Assembly (NCBI GenBank): GCA_021234155.1
Contig: JAJEKV010000207.1
Location: forward strand, 930,001-994,000
Direction of reading: 5' to 3'
Length of the DNA: 64,000 nucleotides
Source of the DNA: Isoetes taiwanensis
Taxonomy: Eukaryota > Streptophyta > Lycopodiopsida > Isoetales > Isoetaceae
Below the pieces are notes generated by a model. That model was not told the origin of the DNA. It saw only the letters and a list, made by a program, of their open reading frames with translations, and did not search any database. Made by a program: the position numbers and the translations under genes. Numbering within the stretch: the stretch's first letter is position 1; the number at the start of each line of letters is the position of its first letter. Of this stretch, positions 26,355 to 38,150 are shown one piece after another.

Positions 26355-28821
26355 TTACTTAAGAGTTTCTATTTGTTTGAGCAACAGTCTGCATTCTCCA
26401 GGCCAATCCACTGGAAGTACTTGTCGAATAGTTGTTCTGCGTCTTGTTTGATTCATGTATAGTGTTTCGATGACGGCCAAGCGGAATAACTTTGGTATCC
26501 AGGTTGCCTTCCGCAATTGACCCCGATACATTTTGCCATCCGTCTCCTATAAAAGCGTATCATGAAGTTATCGTCATTCTTTCAGAAGAACTACAATTAC
26601 AGTCTATTGAAAACCTGGGATCTAAGTTCGCATAGCTCATCTGCAGTTTGCCCCAGGATCTCCTCGGCCTCTTCATTAAACGCAGTGACTGATATCTCTC
26701 CACTCCAGTCTGCTAGCCTTGCAAATAGTATATATCTACAATATAGAAGCACGTTAGTACCTGAGTCATAATCAGATCAAAAAATCCCGCTTACCTTTTA
26801 CGGGTTGAAACAGTTCGTTGGCAAGCCTGACACCAGGGACCATCATTTTCTTTGCTTGTTTTCTTTGTACACATTTCACAAGCGTCATACCATAGACACT
26901 GCTCTGGATCAATGTAGCTGACTGATGCATTTACATTGAAGTATATAGGCTTCATAAAAATCAAGCAAATCTTTATCAATAAGTAATATCTACGATTATA
27001 CTTAGCAAGCAAAATGAATCACTTTCTTACCTTTTCACTGTTGATATCAGATAACATAACATCACGTAGAAAAGCGCGATCAGAATATATTGTTTTCGGA
27101 TCTGTTATTGTATGATGGTGACTTAGGCCAACACCAATAGGTATGCATGTGATATTCTTCCCACAATCATTATACCTGCATGCAATAGAATACAAAATTA
27201 CCATATCATTCTTACCAAGCCATCAAATCATCTACTTTAATCTTTACCATGAACGTAAAGATTTAGCTGCAGAAGTCTCTGGGTTTATCTCCATTATCGT
27301 GTCATTTGTGGCAGACAACGACAGCCCTGTTTGTCAGAACCTCAATATACATCTCTTCTACTCATAACATAAGTAATCATGATTTAAACACAAACCTAAA
27401 AACTCGGTTACTCGGACTGCTGTTAATTTAATTATAGGAGCTTCATCAACGAGCTTTAATAACAACTCTCCTTCCTTTAACGCAAGGTCTCCCCATAAGC
27501 TAACTCTCACACTCTTATTGCTGCACATATACCTTTGCATCTCAATTTCATTTTGTCTAATGCATTCAAGCTACAACAAATGTAAACATACCTTTCATCT
27601 TCAATGATAATTTCGCGCTTAGATGCCTCTTCGCCGTCTAATTTCCTTCGGATACTTGTCCCACATGACACACTACGAACAATTCCTATAACATCTACAT
27701 GTGTAAAATCATTCATATTCATCGTTATATTGCCTTACCAATACCTGGTACAACATCTGAATATGTGCCTATATTGATGCAACAAAAGCACATACCAATA
27801 AGTGTCCGTGTGCCTATGTGTGCCGCCAGCTCTACTATTGGAACAAAATTCTCCACTGCTTCACAAGTTCCAGAAATCCCAGCATCTTTCTCTACACTTT
27901 GCTCTACGAAGGAATTACTGTTCAGAATGACTTCATAATCATTGTTGACTCTAGAGTACTTTCTGTTTGCAGGATGCACCTTGCCCCTTGAAATATAGTA
28001 AATCTGCATGTGCATCAAGCAACATAAGCAACAATAACGATGAATTACAAATCCACTCTACAGTAGCATGTCACAGTTCGTCTTACCTCACCCGGCTTAA
28101 ATACATCAAAGAACATAGTGGCTGCATCGTCAAACATACAAACCTGAATTTCTGTACTCTGCAATAAAATCAACATTCTTCCACAATTGTTAAAGTCCTA
28201 CATGCATACATGGCAAAAAATTAACAGAAATAACATACGGCCTCATCAATTAGCTCAATATGAAAAACATGCCCTGCACCACGAGCATTCCTATATGATC
28301 TGAGCGTTCCTTTCCTTGTCACACGACCCTTGATTGTCCAACCCATTTCATACGGAGTCAGGTCTGCTATAGGTAAGATTCGTCTACTGGTTAAACACTC
28401 ACGTCTCCCTTTTCCATGCTCACCCCTTTTCCTCACACATGTGGTCAGAGCCAAGTGCTCCTCTTCCCTTTTTACTTCCGACTGTCGGCTCTTTTCCTCG
28501 CCCATACCTATTCAAGATTTAACCACAGTAAACAAAAAGCATCCAATTCATATGATTTCCGCTTTCACCTTCATAAATCTTGGAAGGACCCTCTCTCACT
28601 GATTCCTCTTCCTTCTTCACCTGCGCTTGCCGACTGTCCTCCTCGCCCATACCTACTCAGCGTTTAATTACAGCCAGAGAAAAACCCAAACTGTCCCGTC
28701 TTACCTGACGCCGTCTTGCCCCCTGCACTCTCGTCTGCAATTGATTCGCTCAGAATTTATTAAAAACAAACAACAAATCCACCCTCCCCTTACCTCCCGC
28801 TCCTTCTCCCCTCGCTTCCAT
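26355..28821 (-). CDS. RPA1: RPA70-like single-strand-DNA-binding protein, 13 exons, apparently intact
   Basis: Exons (plus coordinates): 28794-28821, 28705-28734, 28569-28652, 28239-28507, 28087-28158, 27796-28003, 27592-27694, 27396-27520, 27248-27326, 27031-27175, 26795-26949, 26615-26735, 26355-26546. All phases join; the sum is 1611 nt, 536 aa. DBD-A: IADLTPYEMGWTIKGRVT, VFHIELIDE, VHPANRKYSRVNNDYEVILN. DBD-B: DVIGIVRSV, TSIRRKLDGEEASKREI, SVRVSLWGDLA. DBD-C: SYIDPEQCLWYDAC, the C4 zinc finger CEMC..WCQAC, ILFARLADWSGEISVTAFNE, EATW-like KATWIPKLFR, ending ECRLLLKQIETLK. The RPA70N protein-interaction domain is absent, replaced by short Gly-rich duplicated exons. RPA coats ssDNA in replication and repair. 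Plant Helitrons often carry such genes, so this is either Helitron cargo or a host paralogue. Confidence 0.88.
28507..28652 (-). repeat. Duplicated phase-1 exon in the RPA-like gene
   Basis: The third and fourth exons both start with GTATGGGCGAGGA and encode MGEEDSRQAQVKKEEES and MGEEKSRQSEVKREEEH respectively. Their preceding introns also end alike (CGTTGAGTAG / CTTGAATAG). This is a direct exon duplication giving a Lys/Glu-rich, probably disordered N-terminus. Confidence 0.85.
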
Positions 28822-28982
28822 CGCTTCTAGATTACCTTCCCCAAACTACGGCAGCTCGAAGCAAAGCACAAATACGGGTATTCCCGGAAAACAAAAAGAC
28901 CCGGAAAAACCAGTCTAATATACGTAGATAATTCCAAAAAATTTTTTTTTCCTAGTAATCTTATATTTAGTTAGATAGGAAA

Positions 28983-29398
28983 GATATGCCAATTGTGACA
29001 GCCTAGAGGAGGCATGTAGGGTTCTTACATCAGATTCCGTGTATTCTCTAGGATATGTGCTAATTTTTATGCCAACACTGAGATAGAGGAAGCATTGAAG
29101 TAGACTTCTATTTGTCTGAACTACCTTATTTGTGTACTATTCCCCATTCCATATATGCCAGGTCAAGTTTATTTTATTGATTGAGCACCTCCCGCTGAGC
29201 TAATAATTTTATTCAACCATGGAGATCAACCAAAAAACAACATTAATCTTTAAAGCCAAATTCTAAGCTAGAGATAGGTGCCTATCTTAAATTCTTTAAA
29301 TTGTGTACACTTTGTATGAGGACGCATTTTATATGCAGGAAAAAAAATTTAAATCTTTGTTTTGGTGTGTTATTTTTAATGGTTTATATGTCATTCAT
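28983..29398 (+). repeat. Segment duplicated at 45291-45770
   Basis: ATATGCCAATTGTGACAGCC through GTCATTCATGG matches 45291-45770 with small differences and a few indels. It lies upstream of the RPA-like gene on its other strand. At its right edge it meets the retroposon copy at 29407. Confidence 0.9.
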
Positions 29399-29406
29399 GG
29401 TATTTT

Positions 29407-29520
29407 TGATTTTTTGGGTTGCCCCTAGGGGGCAAACCCTTGTTTATGTGGGCTTTTGGCATATCCTAGGTATATGCTAGAATATCCCTAGGATATGCTG
29501 GTGACTGCTAAAAACTTATG
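29407..29520 (-). repeat. A-tailed short retroposon-like repeat, copy 2
   Basis: Starts (as T-run on plus) TTTTTTGGGTTGCCCCTAGG and continues through the CATAT-rich body to TGACTGCTAAAAACTT. Same family as 16382-16490 and 34133-34240, minus orientation. Confidence 0.6.
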
Positions 29521-29603
29521 ATTGGTCGTAAATGCTCGGTCACTTCTGTTGGTGGGCAGCCGCTCTCGAAACCGGCTAACCAGAGAGGTCAGATGAGCAG
29601 AGG

Positions 29604-30026
29604 TTGATTTGTCGATTACAACATTCACTCGTTACAGTATCGGCTCCAGGTAGTGTCTTGGATGTTGCTTATTTGATCTCATATACCCAGGAATTGCAAG
29701 AACAGGAACTAGACATTATTGCTTTGTCGACGGTTCCTTTCAGTGGGAATATCAATGGCGCCTCGAAACAAGTGAAGGTAGATTACAAGCGAGAGATCGG
29801 GTAATTCCTCTTCACTTGAGTCTAGATTTTCGACGCTTGCTTGTTTGCTTCTCTTAATTCCTTTCATGGTTATTTATTACGAGTTGATGGCACGTACCCT
29901 TTTTTAGTGGTGGGCTGCTGCAATAGAAGCATTGTCAACATTTATAAGTAGTTATGTGGTGCCTCGGATGTCAGAACACAATGAAGGAATTCTCGCTTCA
30001 ACCCGTGCTAGGGTACTTGTCAGGGT
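29604..30026 (+). other. Two exon-like fragments, unrecognised
   Basis: A 66-codon ORF (29604-29804, containing VAYLISYTQELQEQELD) and, after an AG acceptor near 29908, a stretch reading WWAAAIEALSTFISSYVV and SEHNEGILASTRARVLVR up to a GTAAAT donor near 30024. Codon-like structure and splice sites suggest captured exons of a cellular gene. I do not recognise the family. Confidence 0.4.
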
Positions 30027-30990
30027 AAATGTTCAAGGTGTTTGCATAATATTTCCCCATTTGTATTATATTGTGCGGTAAAAGTTACTTTCACAATCTT
30101 ATAAGATTTTATCTCTATCGAGCACTTGACTACCTATCATCTATCTTGCATTGCAACAGCAAGCTCTACAAGCTATGACCCTTGGCGGATGTATTTAAGA
30201 TCAAAACTCTTCTTGCATTTAGGGCACTTCCGATCCTTCGATGTACGTAAATGAGCATTCTGCACTCTTGAAGATTTGTTACATTTCCTTTTCGTGTATA
30301 CAAACATTTGATTCACACACAGGTGTTTACAACATTAAGAGCAACTTATTTTGCATGTATAGGGATTCAACATTTTTAGAAGAGAGTTCTTTGCTTCGAC
30401 ACTTGCTTGATCATAGGGATGGATCTCTTTACAAGTTTGTATGCCTTATTTGTGGGTTTATGGATATGGCTTGCTGGAGCCCCATGGCAACGTAGAGGAC
30501 CAGCAAGATCTGCTTGCCACAGTTTACAATGGCAGAGGTAATTGACATACTTTCTACAAGGGAAAAACAAGCGTCTCACGTCCAGACCATCATATGGAAG
30601 CTTATAGTTTCACCTTTTTCTGTTGGTTTTAGGGTTCTTTTACCTCACCTTAGGGTTGCAGGATTTGTCCTTGGGCACGCCTTGAATTCAGCAGGCATTT
30701 GTGATTTCTTCCACATTTTTTGTTAGCTTTGAGTCTGAAGACGGCTGCATTGTTGCTGTCTCTTGGAAGTAAATGCGCTGCAATTACTGCCCTCTTTAGA
30801 CTTTGCTGATCTTTGAGCTGGAGCACGGCAATTCAAAATGGTGCACATCCTCTTAACTTTAGGCAAAACACTCTAATCACAAAGTTGCGGGATGATTTGA
30901 ATGGGAAGGAATTCTTTGATGCATTGTCTTGGCAAATATTTGCAGTGGCTTAAGACACCTGAAGCTGAAATGCACAATTGTATATAATCA
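30027..30990. other. No supportable gene
   Basis: AT-rich with ORFs of under 90 codons and no motif that I can name. Confidence 0.4.
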
Positions 30991-31536
30991 TTAGGGTTTT
31001 TTTGAGATTAAAAAAGGGCCTTCAAAACATGCCAACTAAGCCAAATGAAGATAAATGAACTACCAATCAGAAATTAGAGCCTGACGGGTCCAGTCAGCAA
31101 AACTGTTATAACTAACTCACTGGATCACATTTTCTAGCATAATTATTGATAGAAAAGTCCAAATGAGCTCTCGTTTAGTGAAATAGATAGATCTCATTGA
31201 GATCTTTCCAACTTTAGGTGTTTTGCACATATTTTAACCACTTATGATTGTCAAAACTCCAAAAAATATGGTTTTTACCATTTTTTACTATCCTACGGGG
31301 CTAAAACATATGCAAACCACCCAAGGTTGAAAAGATCTCAATGAGATCTATCTATTGCACTAAACAAGAGCTCATTTGGACTTTTCTATCAACACTTATG
31401 CTAGAAAATGTGATCCAATGAGTTAGTTATAACTGTTTTGCTGACTGGATTACCAATTCTGTTTTCTGATTGGTAGTTCATATAGCTTAGCCAACAGTTC
31501 TTAGAAGGCCCTTTTATGATCTCAAAAAATCCCTAA
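30991..31536. mobile_element. Long-armed foldback (MITE-like) element, ~546 bp
   Basis: TTAGGGTTTTTTTGAGATTA at the left pairs with TGATCTCAAAAAATCCCTAA at the right. The arms extend about 240 bp inward, for example GAGATCTATCTATT with AATAGATAGATCTC. Only about 70-80 bp of loop remains. Arms differ by scattered substitutions and indels. There is no transposase. A TA target duplication is possible but cannot be distinguished from the TIR. Confidence 0.85.
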
Positions 31537-34132
31537 TGTCTGTCTGTAATTTATCTTTGCTTGCAGGCAAACTGCAATGTAGTTCTGGCATTACTAACTT
31601 TCTTCACAACCATATTCTTGCAGTTGCCACTTTCATTGCCAAGGACTCTTTATGAACGAGCAAGGTAGCAAATCTTGATGGGATATATGGAGTAAAACAT
31701 AATCATTCTTAACGGCCTTCTTGGTTTCTTATGTATGGCCACTTTGGATCTTATATCTGCTGCGGGCAGATATAAAACCCTGCAGTAAATGGAGTGTGTA
31801 CTAGATGTAAAGATCAAATTTTATGGAGACACAAGTATCTTCTCCTATTTGGATTTAATTCGATCTTGACCTGCTTGATTATTGTGAATGCACATCTTTA
31901 TATCAATTGTAGATATGGAAAGTACAAGCCGCTGACCGAACCTGCAAAATGGTATGTTGATTTTCTGATAGAAAATTCATATAATATTTCTGTAAATATT
32001 TGTCATCCTGTCTGGCTCTAGATGTTCCTTGCAGAAATAGTGTAAATGATCTAGTTGGGGCTGCCAGTAGTACATGCGCCAGCTTTGCATCCACCATACT
32101 ACCATACGAATTTGAGATTCCAATTCCATATGCCCAAAGAAGGAATAAAGGCACCAATATTTGAAGGAATGTTCTATATGTGTATACATTTGTGCTGAGC
32201 TGCATTAGGCCATCAAATATTATACAGACATGATTATTTCACCTTAGAGCTTTGCTGTACATGTAGTCAGAAATGATAACATTAGTTTAGAAAATGCTAA
32301 CGTTAAGTTACTTTATCTATAATCTCTCCATGCACATACATTTGCTAGAAATAATGCAAGTCTTCATTTCCATCTTTTTCCTGTGCACATCATATGATTA
32401 TAATAATCCAAGTTACCACATTTGGCACTATACATTTTTGGTGCATCTGTTTAAATTCCAAGGCATGAAAGATGTTCATGCCTCACGTATGCAGATACTT
32501 TTGAATTTCATCAAATCATAAGTCTTCCAACTTCTACATTTGGTTGATTGAATAATCCGCCTAGCAGAACATATGTTGCATTTATAATAGTCCAAGAAAT
32601 CAGGTTCCTATGGTAAAGGAACATCTTGAGAGTTACGTGCTCAAAAATAAATTTGCCACATATATATCCTGTTTAGAACCACTTTTCAAATGTGGGCATG
32701 TGCTGTCTTGCAATCTAATAGTGCCTTGGCACTGAAAGATCAATTATATGAATAATACAATTTTGAGTCAGGCAATTATTTGGGGATGCCTTTGTTCAAC
32801 CATCCTGTATAAAAAATGACACCAGCTAATGTATGCAGCCTACATCATATCATAAGTATGGCATCCACATCCATTCAGGTCCAGTAAACCTACATGCCTT
32901 ATTCTCATCCAAGCCCAACTACCAGATCCAAGCCGGACCACACATTTTCACATCCTAATGCATCAATCGGCAAATGGGCCAAGTAATCAGAAAGCAGCAT
33001 GATGTTGGATTAAATTACTGAGTGCTTAGTAAAATATTTCACTTGGCATATAAACAAGAATTACTTGAGCAGAACTAACATTATGGAAAATACAAAGCAT
33101 GATTGAAAGGTAACTGAGGCTTGGTGTTTACAGAACCAACGCCGAAAAAAGCACGAATCTACTTCGAACCATTGGGGAGGGGGGGTTGTTGCAAAACCTA
33201 CTTCGGACACGACTGCCGCCCTCATTGCATTCTACTTCATGACAGCTTCTACTCCATTTAGGGCAACTAAAAGAAGTGCATGATGGTAAGATTGTTGCGG
33301 ATGCAGTAATTGAAATAGTTGGGGCAGAACATGCTAAAATATGTTCAAAACAACTCATTTGGACAACCATATACGACCGCAACTGAAGTTGGGCAAATGT
33401 CAAATCATGATATAGCACTCAACAAACATGAAAGCGGCAATCAAGGTTGCAAGGGTATAATCTAAGAATCTGCAAGGGAAGAAAAATACGTAGGCTGGAA
33501 GAAGTTGTATGTAGACAGGAGCTGCATAAAGAAAAGGAAAATTAACTCACCTTTAGAAATGCCATAACTTCTGAAAGATTAGGCTCCAAAAAGAATAAAT
33601 TTCTCCACATGTAAACAATGCCATACGAAATATGGTCTACCAACAACTGCTTATTATATTGTCTATTGTAAAAATAGTATGGGTATTTTACTACTAGGAA
33701 TTTTTATGCCAAATAACTGGTGAATGTTATCGATTTTTAACCAATCTTTGACTGTCCTGATATTTTTGTTTGCAAGCACTAATATGTTTGCATGGAGGGG
33801 CATCATTGTTAACTGCCGAGAGCAATTGCTAATTTGCGGTTACTACTGGACTATTTATTTTTCTTCCCATTTCATCAAATGATGAAATATTTCTTTTGTA
33901 AAGTTCAAAAAATTCTAAAAAGCGTTTCCTTCACCATACACCTACTTTTGCATGTCCCTTTTGTCTGTCTTATGTTCCTAAATGATGTCGCTATTCATTG
34001 CTTACATTGGTCTCTTTTGTAGTCGAATAAACATTCAATATGGTCTAGAAATCATGATATTTCATTTATCGTCACGCTTTGGTGAAGCTATATAGTTGGT
34101 AGCAGTTTTCGCAACATGTATAATGTAGTCTT
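31537..34132. other. AT-rich interval without supportable gene
   Basis: Short ORFs only, none with a recognisable domain. I see no RNA gene or clear repeat in this stretch. Confidence 0.45.
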
Positions 34133-34240
34133 TTTTGGGTTGCCACTAGGGGGGCAAACCCTCGTTTATGTGGGTTTGTGGGCATATCCAGGTATATGCC
34201 GGCATATGCCTAGCATATGCTGGGTACACTATGGCTTTAT
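34133..34240 (-). repeat. A-tailed short retroposon-like repeat, copy 3
   Basis: TTTTTTGGGTTGCCACTAGG, GGGGCAAACCCTCGTTTATG and the CATAT-rich body; the most diverged of the three copies. Confidence 0.6.
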
Positions 34241-34338
34241 AAATCTTTAGCAAATATGAACAGAATAGTTCATTTTATATAAGACTTAGTACATATTCCA
34301 ATCTGATTGGTGTGATTTAAGCCATTTCACTCTCGGGT

Positions 34339-34359
34339 CACGGAGGGCAACCCTCCGTG
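34339..34359. repeat. Perfect hairpin CACGGAGGG..CCCTCCGTG
   Basis: A 9-bp perfect stem with a 3-nt loop (CAA) in AT-rich DNA, followed by a T-rich run. Helitron- or terminator-like in shape. No related copy is seen in the window. Confidence 0.5.
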
Positions 34360-34519
34360 CGCAGCACCTTGTTTTTATTTTTTTTAAACCAAAAAGACAA
34401 GGTCTCCCATATAAGGATCAAAATTCAAAAAAATCTTGGTTACATACTGCAAACCTACTTACATATTTTGGTTTTCTAAAAATTCGGTTTTCAACCTCTT
34501 CCATGACAGGATGTAGACC

Positions 34520-34770
34520 ATGTCAATTCATGTCTTTTAGTATTGGGTACTCAATTCCAAGCAACATATGTGCATCCAAAGTATTCAAGCACATTTAATT
34601 TCTCAAAGATGTTTTTAATATATTGCTTGGAAAATCCCCTTTCACATGCAGCACTACTGACTGGGATAAGCATGACAACTTGCCATAACTTCATATTGTC
34701 TGGATATCTTTCGTACCAAATGTTTCCATCATCTTCCTTAGGAAGCTTGCAGATCGCCTTCTTGACGGCC
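34520..34770 (-). pseudogene. hAT transposase C-terminal (dimerisation) segment
   Basis: Minus-strand frame with DNMKLWQVVMLIPVSSAACE then ERGFSKQYIKN, the hAT C-terminal dimerisation motif with its conserved Glu (family: P.S...ER.FS). This is the 3' part of the transposase gene whose 5' part lies at 39480-41183. The LINE at 34771-39305 separates them. Confidence 0.85.
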
Positions 34771-34839
34771 GCATTACGGCCCGGGGATCTTCGTGAGTAA
34801 GATCGGAACAAAGAAGCCCGCCCTCGGCCGCGTGTCTTT

Positions 34840-35394
34840 GGGGGGCTCGAGCACGCTCTCGCTACTCAGAGCCTCGAGCTCCAGGGGTTGCGGGCAACCA
34901 TCCATAGACAGAGCCAGGGTCTCCCTACCGAGGTTCATAGTCAGCTGCAGCAGTGCAGGCAGGAGATGGCCAAGCAGCAGCAGGCCTTGCAAGAGCTGTG
35001 CTCCCGACTTCCACTTAGGGCCGAGCTGGCTCGGACCGCTACCCCCGCCACGGCCGGCCTCCCACTTGGCGGCCGGGCCCCCTTTGCTACCCCGCACTCC
35101 AACCACTCCACGCCATCCCAGCCACCACCACCACCCCGGCCACGGGGACCCAGTCCTGCGCCCACCTTTGACCCGGGCCGCAGAACTCCAGGAGCCGCAG
35201 CGGAGAGGCCACAATCGGTAGTTGAGGCATGCGAACGGCGAGGGGAGAGTCTCGCCCACAACATCGAACACACATTCATTCCGGATGACATTCGAGGGCA
35301 GTCACATTTCTCGAAAGCAGGCCGTCATGGGGCTCGGCCCCGGTCGCGGACCGCGATTGTCATATTCCGCGGTTGCGGATGCACATATGCGTGA
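34840..35394 (+). pseudogene. LINE ORF1-like region with coiled coil
   Basis: One frame encodes HALATQSLELQGLRATIH, then EVHSQLQQCRQEMAKQQQAL, a Gln/Leu heptad region, followed by a Pro-rich segment (PSQPPPPPRPRGPSPAP). This suits a LINE ORF1 or the N-terminus of a single polyprotein. No start codon or nucleic-acid-binding motif was identified. Confidence 0.45.
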
Positions 35395-35802
35395 TGCCAT
35401 ATTGCGCCGAGCCCGGATCTTTGAAGGGGACATCCTCAGACGTGGGACCGGGACCTCACACCCGCTGTAAACGGCAGAGGCACGCAGACAGAGCTTGTCG
35501 GGTCGAGGCATTCGGGCCAATGGGGGTGCCGCAGATTGGTTCGACAGGGATGCACATTTTCCGGCCAGCCTACCATCGCCGCAGACCCGCAGCCCCAACC
35601 GCCTGTACCGCAAGTGGCCACTACGCTTCCCCTACCACGCCCCCCCTTCTCACGCTCCCTACTCCCGCTCCCTCCACGACCAGGTGCCCTCTCGACCACA
35701 TCTTTGCCTCCGCTCCATCTACTTCTCACTCGGCCCTGCTTCCGGGTCCTCCCCGCTGACTTCAAAGCGCGATACCATCCTCACGACAAATAGGAATTGT
35801 GC

Positions 35803-36620
35803 CTGGGGTAGTCTCATGGAATTGTCGAGGCTTCCCTTGGCAGTCCCGAACTCCGCGTGGCGCCGATATGGATCTCATCTTTCTCATGGAGACATGGGAG
35901 CATGCTGGGCACGAGCTACCGATGCCGGTTACCAACATTTCTCGGTCTTCAATACCATGACAGACGAGAGGGGTCATGGTGGAGTGGCTTGCTACTACCG
36001 GACAACCTTGGCACATTCGGTTACCCTCCGGACGCAGACAGACACAACCGGTACTTCCGGGTTCGTGTGCATAATACCGGTGGCAACCCTCTTTTTCGGC
36101 GCTGTTATTTCCCTCACGAGAGCACCTTCTATCGCGACCACCCCGTGCGGGACGGGATGGACCCTTATGTCGATCTATATGATGACATACGAACACCACC
36201 TGGCCGGTTAGGCGAGGTGGTCGTCCTTCTTGGGAGATTTCAATGCACGGACGGGAGTAGAGCAGCCCATGCGACTTGACCCCTCGGCCGACGATGTCCT
36301 GCATAGCCCGCTCGAAGCAACCCGCCACGAGGATCGGATGGCAGCCGTGTCACTTTCGCTTTGGCGAGCGGTTGCTCTGCTATGTGGTATTTTTGACTTG
36401 ATAATTTGCAATGGCCTGTCACAGTGGCCCGATTCTCGCAAGTGCACATGCAGACAGGACAATCAGGGGGGAGGGTCCAGTGTGGTGGACTATGTGCTTG
36501 TAGTTGCCCAAGATATGCATCTCATCGATGGGCCGTTTCGGGTGGGCACTGCAGCCGGTCGGGATGAGGAGTTCGACTCAGATCACCTCCCACTTTATTT
36601 GGACCTGGTTTGGCAAGCCG
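35803..36620 (+). pseudogene. LINE apurinic-type endonuclease domain
   Basis: The catalytic motifs appear in order over several frames: VVSWNCRGFP, DLIFLMETWEHAGH (catalytic Glu), GYQHFSVFN, GDFNARTGVEQ (Asp/Asn), VDYVLVVAQ and SDHLPLYLDL (Ser-Asp-His). At least two frameshifts (around 35920 and 36215) break it. The domain nicks target DNA to prime reverse transcription. Confidence 0.88.
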
Positions 36621-36929
36621 CCAGAACCCCCACTATGCCAGCCCCTCGCCGTCCTCAGTTGAGACTAGATTATGAGCAGGCAGAGGACTATGCCGAGGTG
36701 CTTATGGACGCCCTCCCAGTAATTCTGCGGACCTCCACACTAGAGAGCCAGACATGACCCGGTGATTTCGGGATACGGGATGCGGCGGGACAGGTGCTTT
36801 GGCGGACCTCCCCAGCGTAGCCAGCCAGTGGTGGTCAGGCAACATTCCCCGTGAACCGGCATGGTTTGATGCGGAGTGTAAAGAACGCAAAGCGGCAGCT
36901 CCCACACATTCGATCCAGTGCCCGCTTAT

Positions 36930-38150
36930 GTGCCACCACACATGCTGCGCCCATCCAAGGAGACAAAGGCGTGGTATCTTGCCTGCATCGGGGAGATGTT
37001 CGCTGCTGGACACTCATCCTCGAACCTTTTTGGCGCAGAGTGCTTGAAGGCCAGCCCGACCCTACGGGGGACATCACACCCAGGCGGTGGGAAGCGGTAC
37101 TGCAGCGACTCTATGACCCCGCCAGGGGGCAGCGTGCGCCCATACCCCCACAGGATGGCCCCCCATTGGTTCTCGTGGAGGAGGATGTTGAGGAGGGCCT
37201 GCAACGGCTGGCTAATGGGAAGGCAGCTGACCTCGATGGTATGCAGGCCGAGTTACTCAAATGGGCAGGGCAGCCGCTTGTGCCGGTCCTCACTACCCTG
37301 TTCAACAGAGCATTGCAGGAAGGTCTCCCCCGACAATGGACCACAAGCAGGGTTGTTCCCATTCACAAGGCGGGCGACCCACACTGTCCGGCCAATTACC
37401 GGACGATCATGGTCAGTTCAGTATTTGCCAAACTGTTGGCTAGCATTCTCGGCGGCGGTTGACCACGGCGGAGAGGGCCGCAGATGAGCGGGCCCTCACA
37501 CAGGCGAGCTTTAAACCCGCCACTCAACGATTGACCATATCTTTACACCGCGGCAGCGATTGAAGACGGCCGGAATCATCGGCAGGACTTGTATTCTTCG
37601 CTTTGTGGACCAGCGAAGGCTTTTGATACTGTTCCCGAAAGTTGCGTAGGCTAGACTGCGTCAACTGGGGCTCCCGCTGCCTGTGCAGAATGCCATATAC
37701 AGGTTGTATGAGAGTTGTTTTGGCAGGATGCAGCCGACGGGCCAAGCATTCACCAGTAGTATCGGGGTCCGGCAGGGTTGCCCCCTCTCGCCAACACTTT
37801 TTGGCCTCTACATTGATCAGTTAGAGCCCTGGCTTACTGAGCATGGGGGGGATGGCATACAACTTTTGCACCGGTCATCCGCCCGGCTCATCTATGCGGG
37901 ACGATGTTGGCGCCGCCCACACCCAAGCTATGCGTCTCACTTGATGCCCTAGACACATTTTGTCAGGCTACAGACATGCGCGTGAATCTGGCCAAGACCA
38001 GGGTGGTTCTCATATCCTCTTCACGCCACCCCATGCCTCCTGCACTCACATATCGGGGACAGCCTGTGGACGTCACGCCCACCTACAAGTACCTAGGGGT
38101 GGAGTTCCCTCCTCGCCTTTGGGAGGCGCCTATCCGCTATGGGTGACAGC
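36930..38150 (+). pseudogene. LINE reverse transcriptase domain
   Basis: Recognisable blocks: DLDGMQAELLKWAG, RALQEGLPRQWTTSRVVPIH, CPANYRTIMVSS, then GVRQGCPLSPTLFGLYID, a damaged catalytic box (LIYA, then GACGAT after one extra G, so YADD is frameshifted), MRVNLAKTRVV and TYKYLGVEF. Loss of the intact YADD frame alone would abolish activity. Downstream to 39060 the sequence stays GC-rich with no RNase H motif that I can confirm. Confidence 0.88.
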
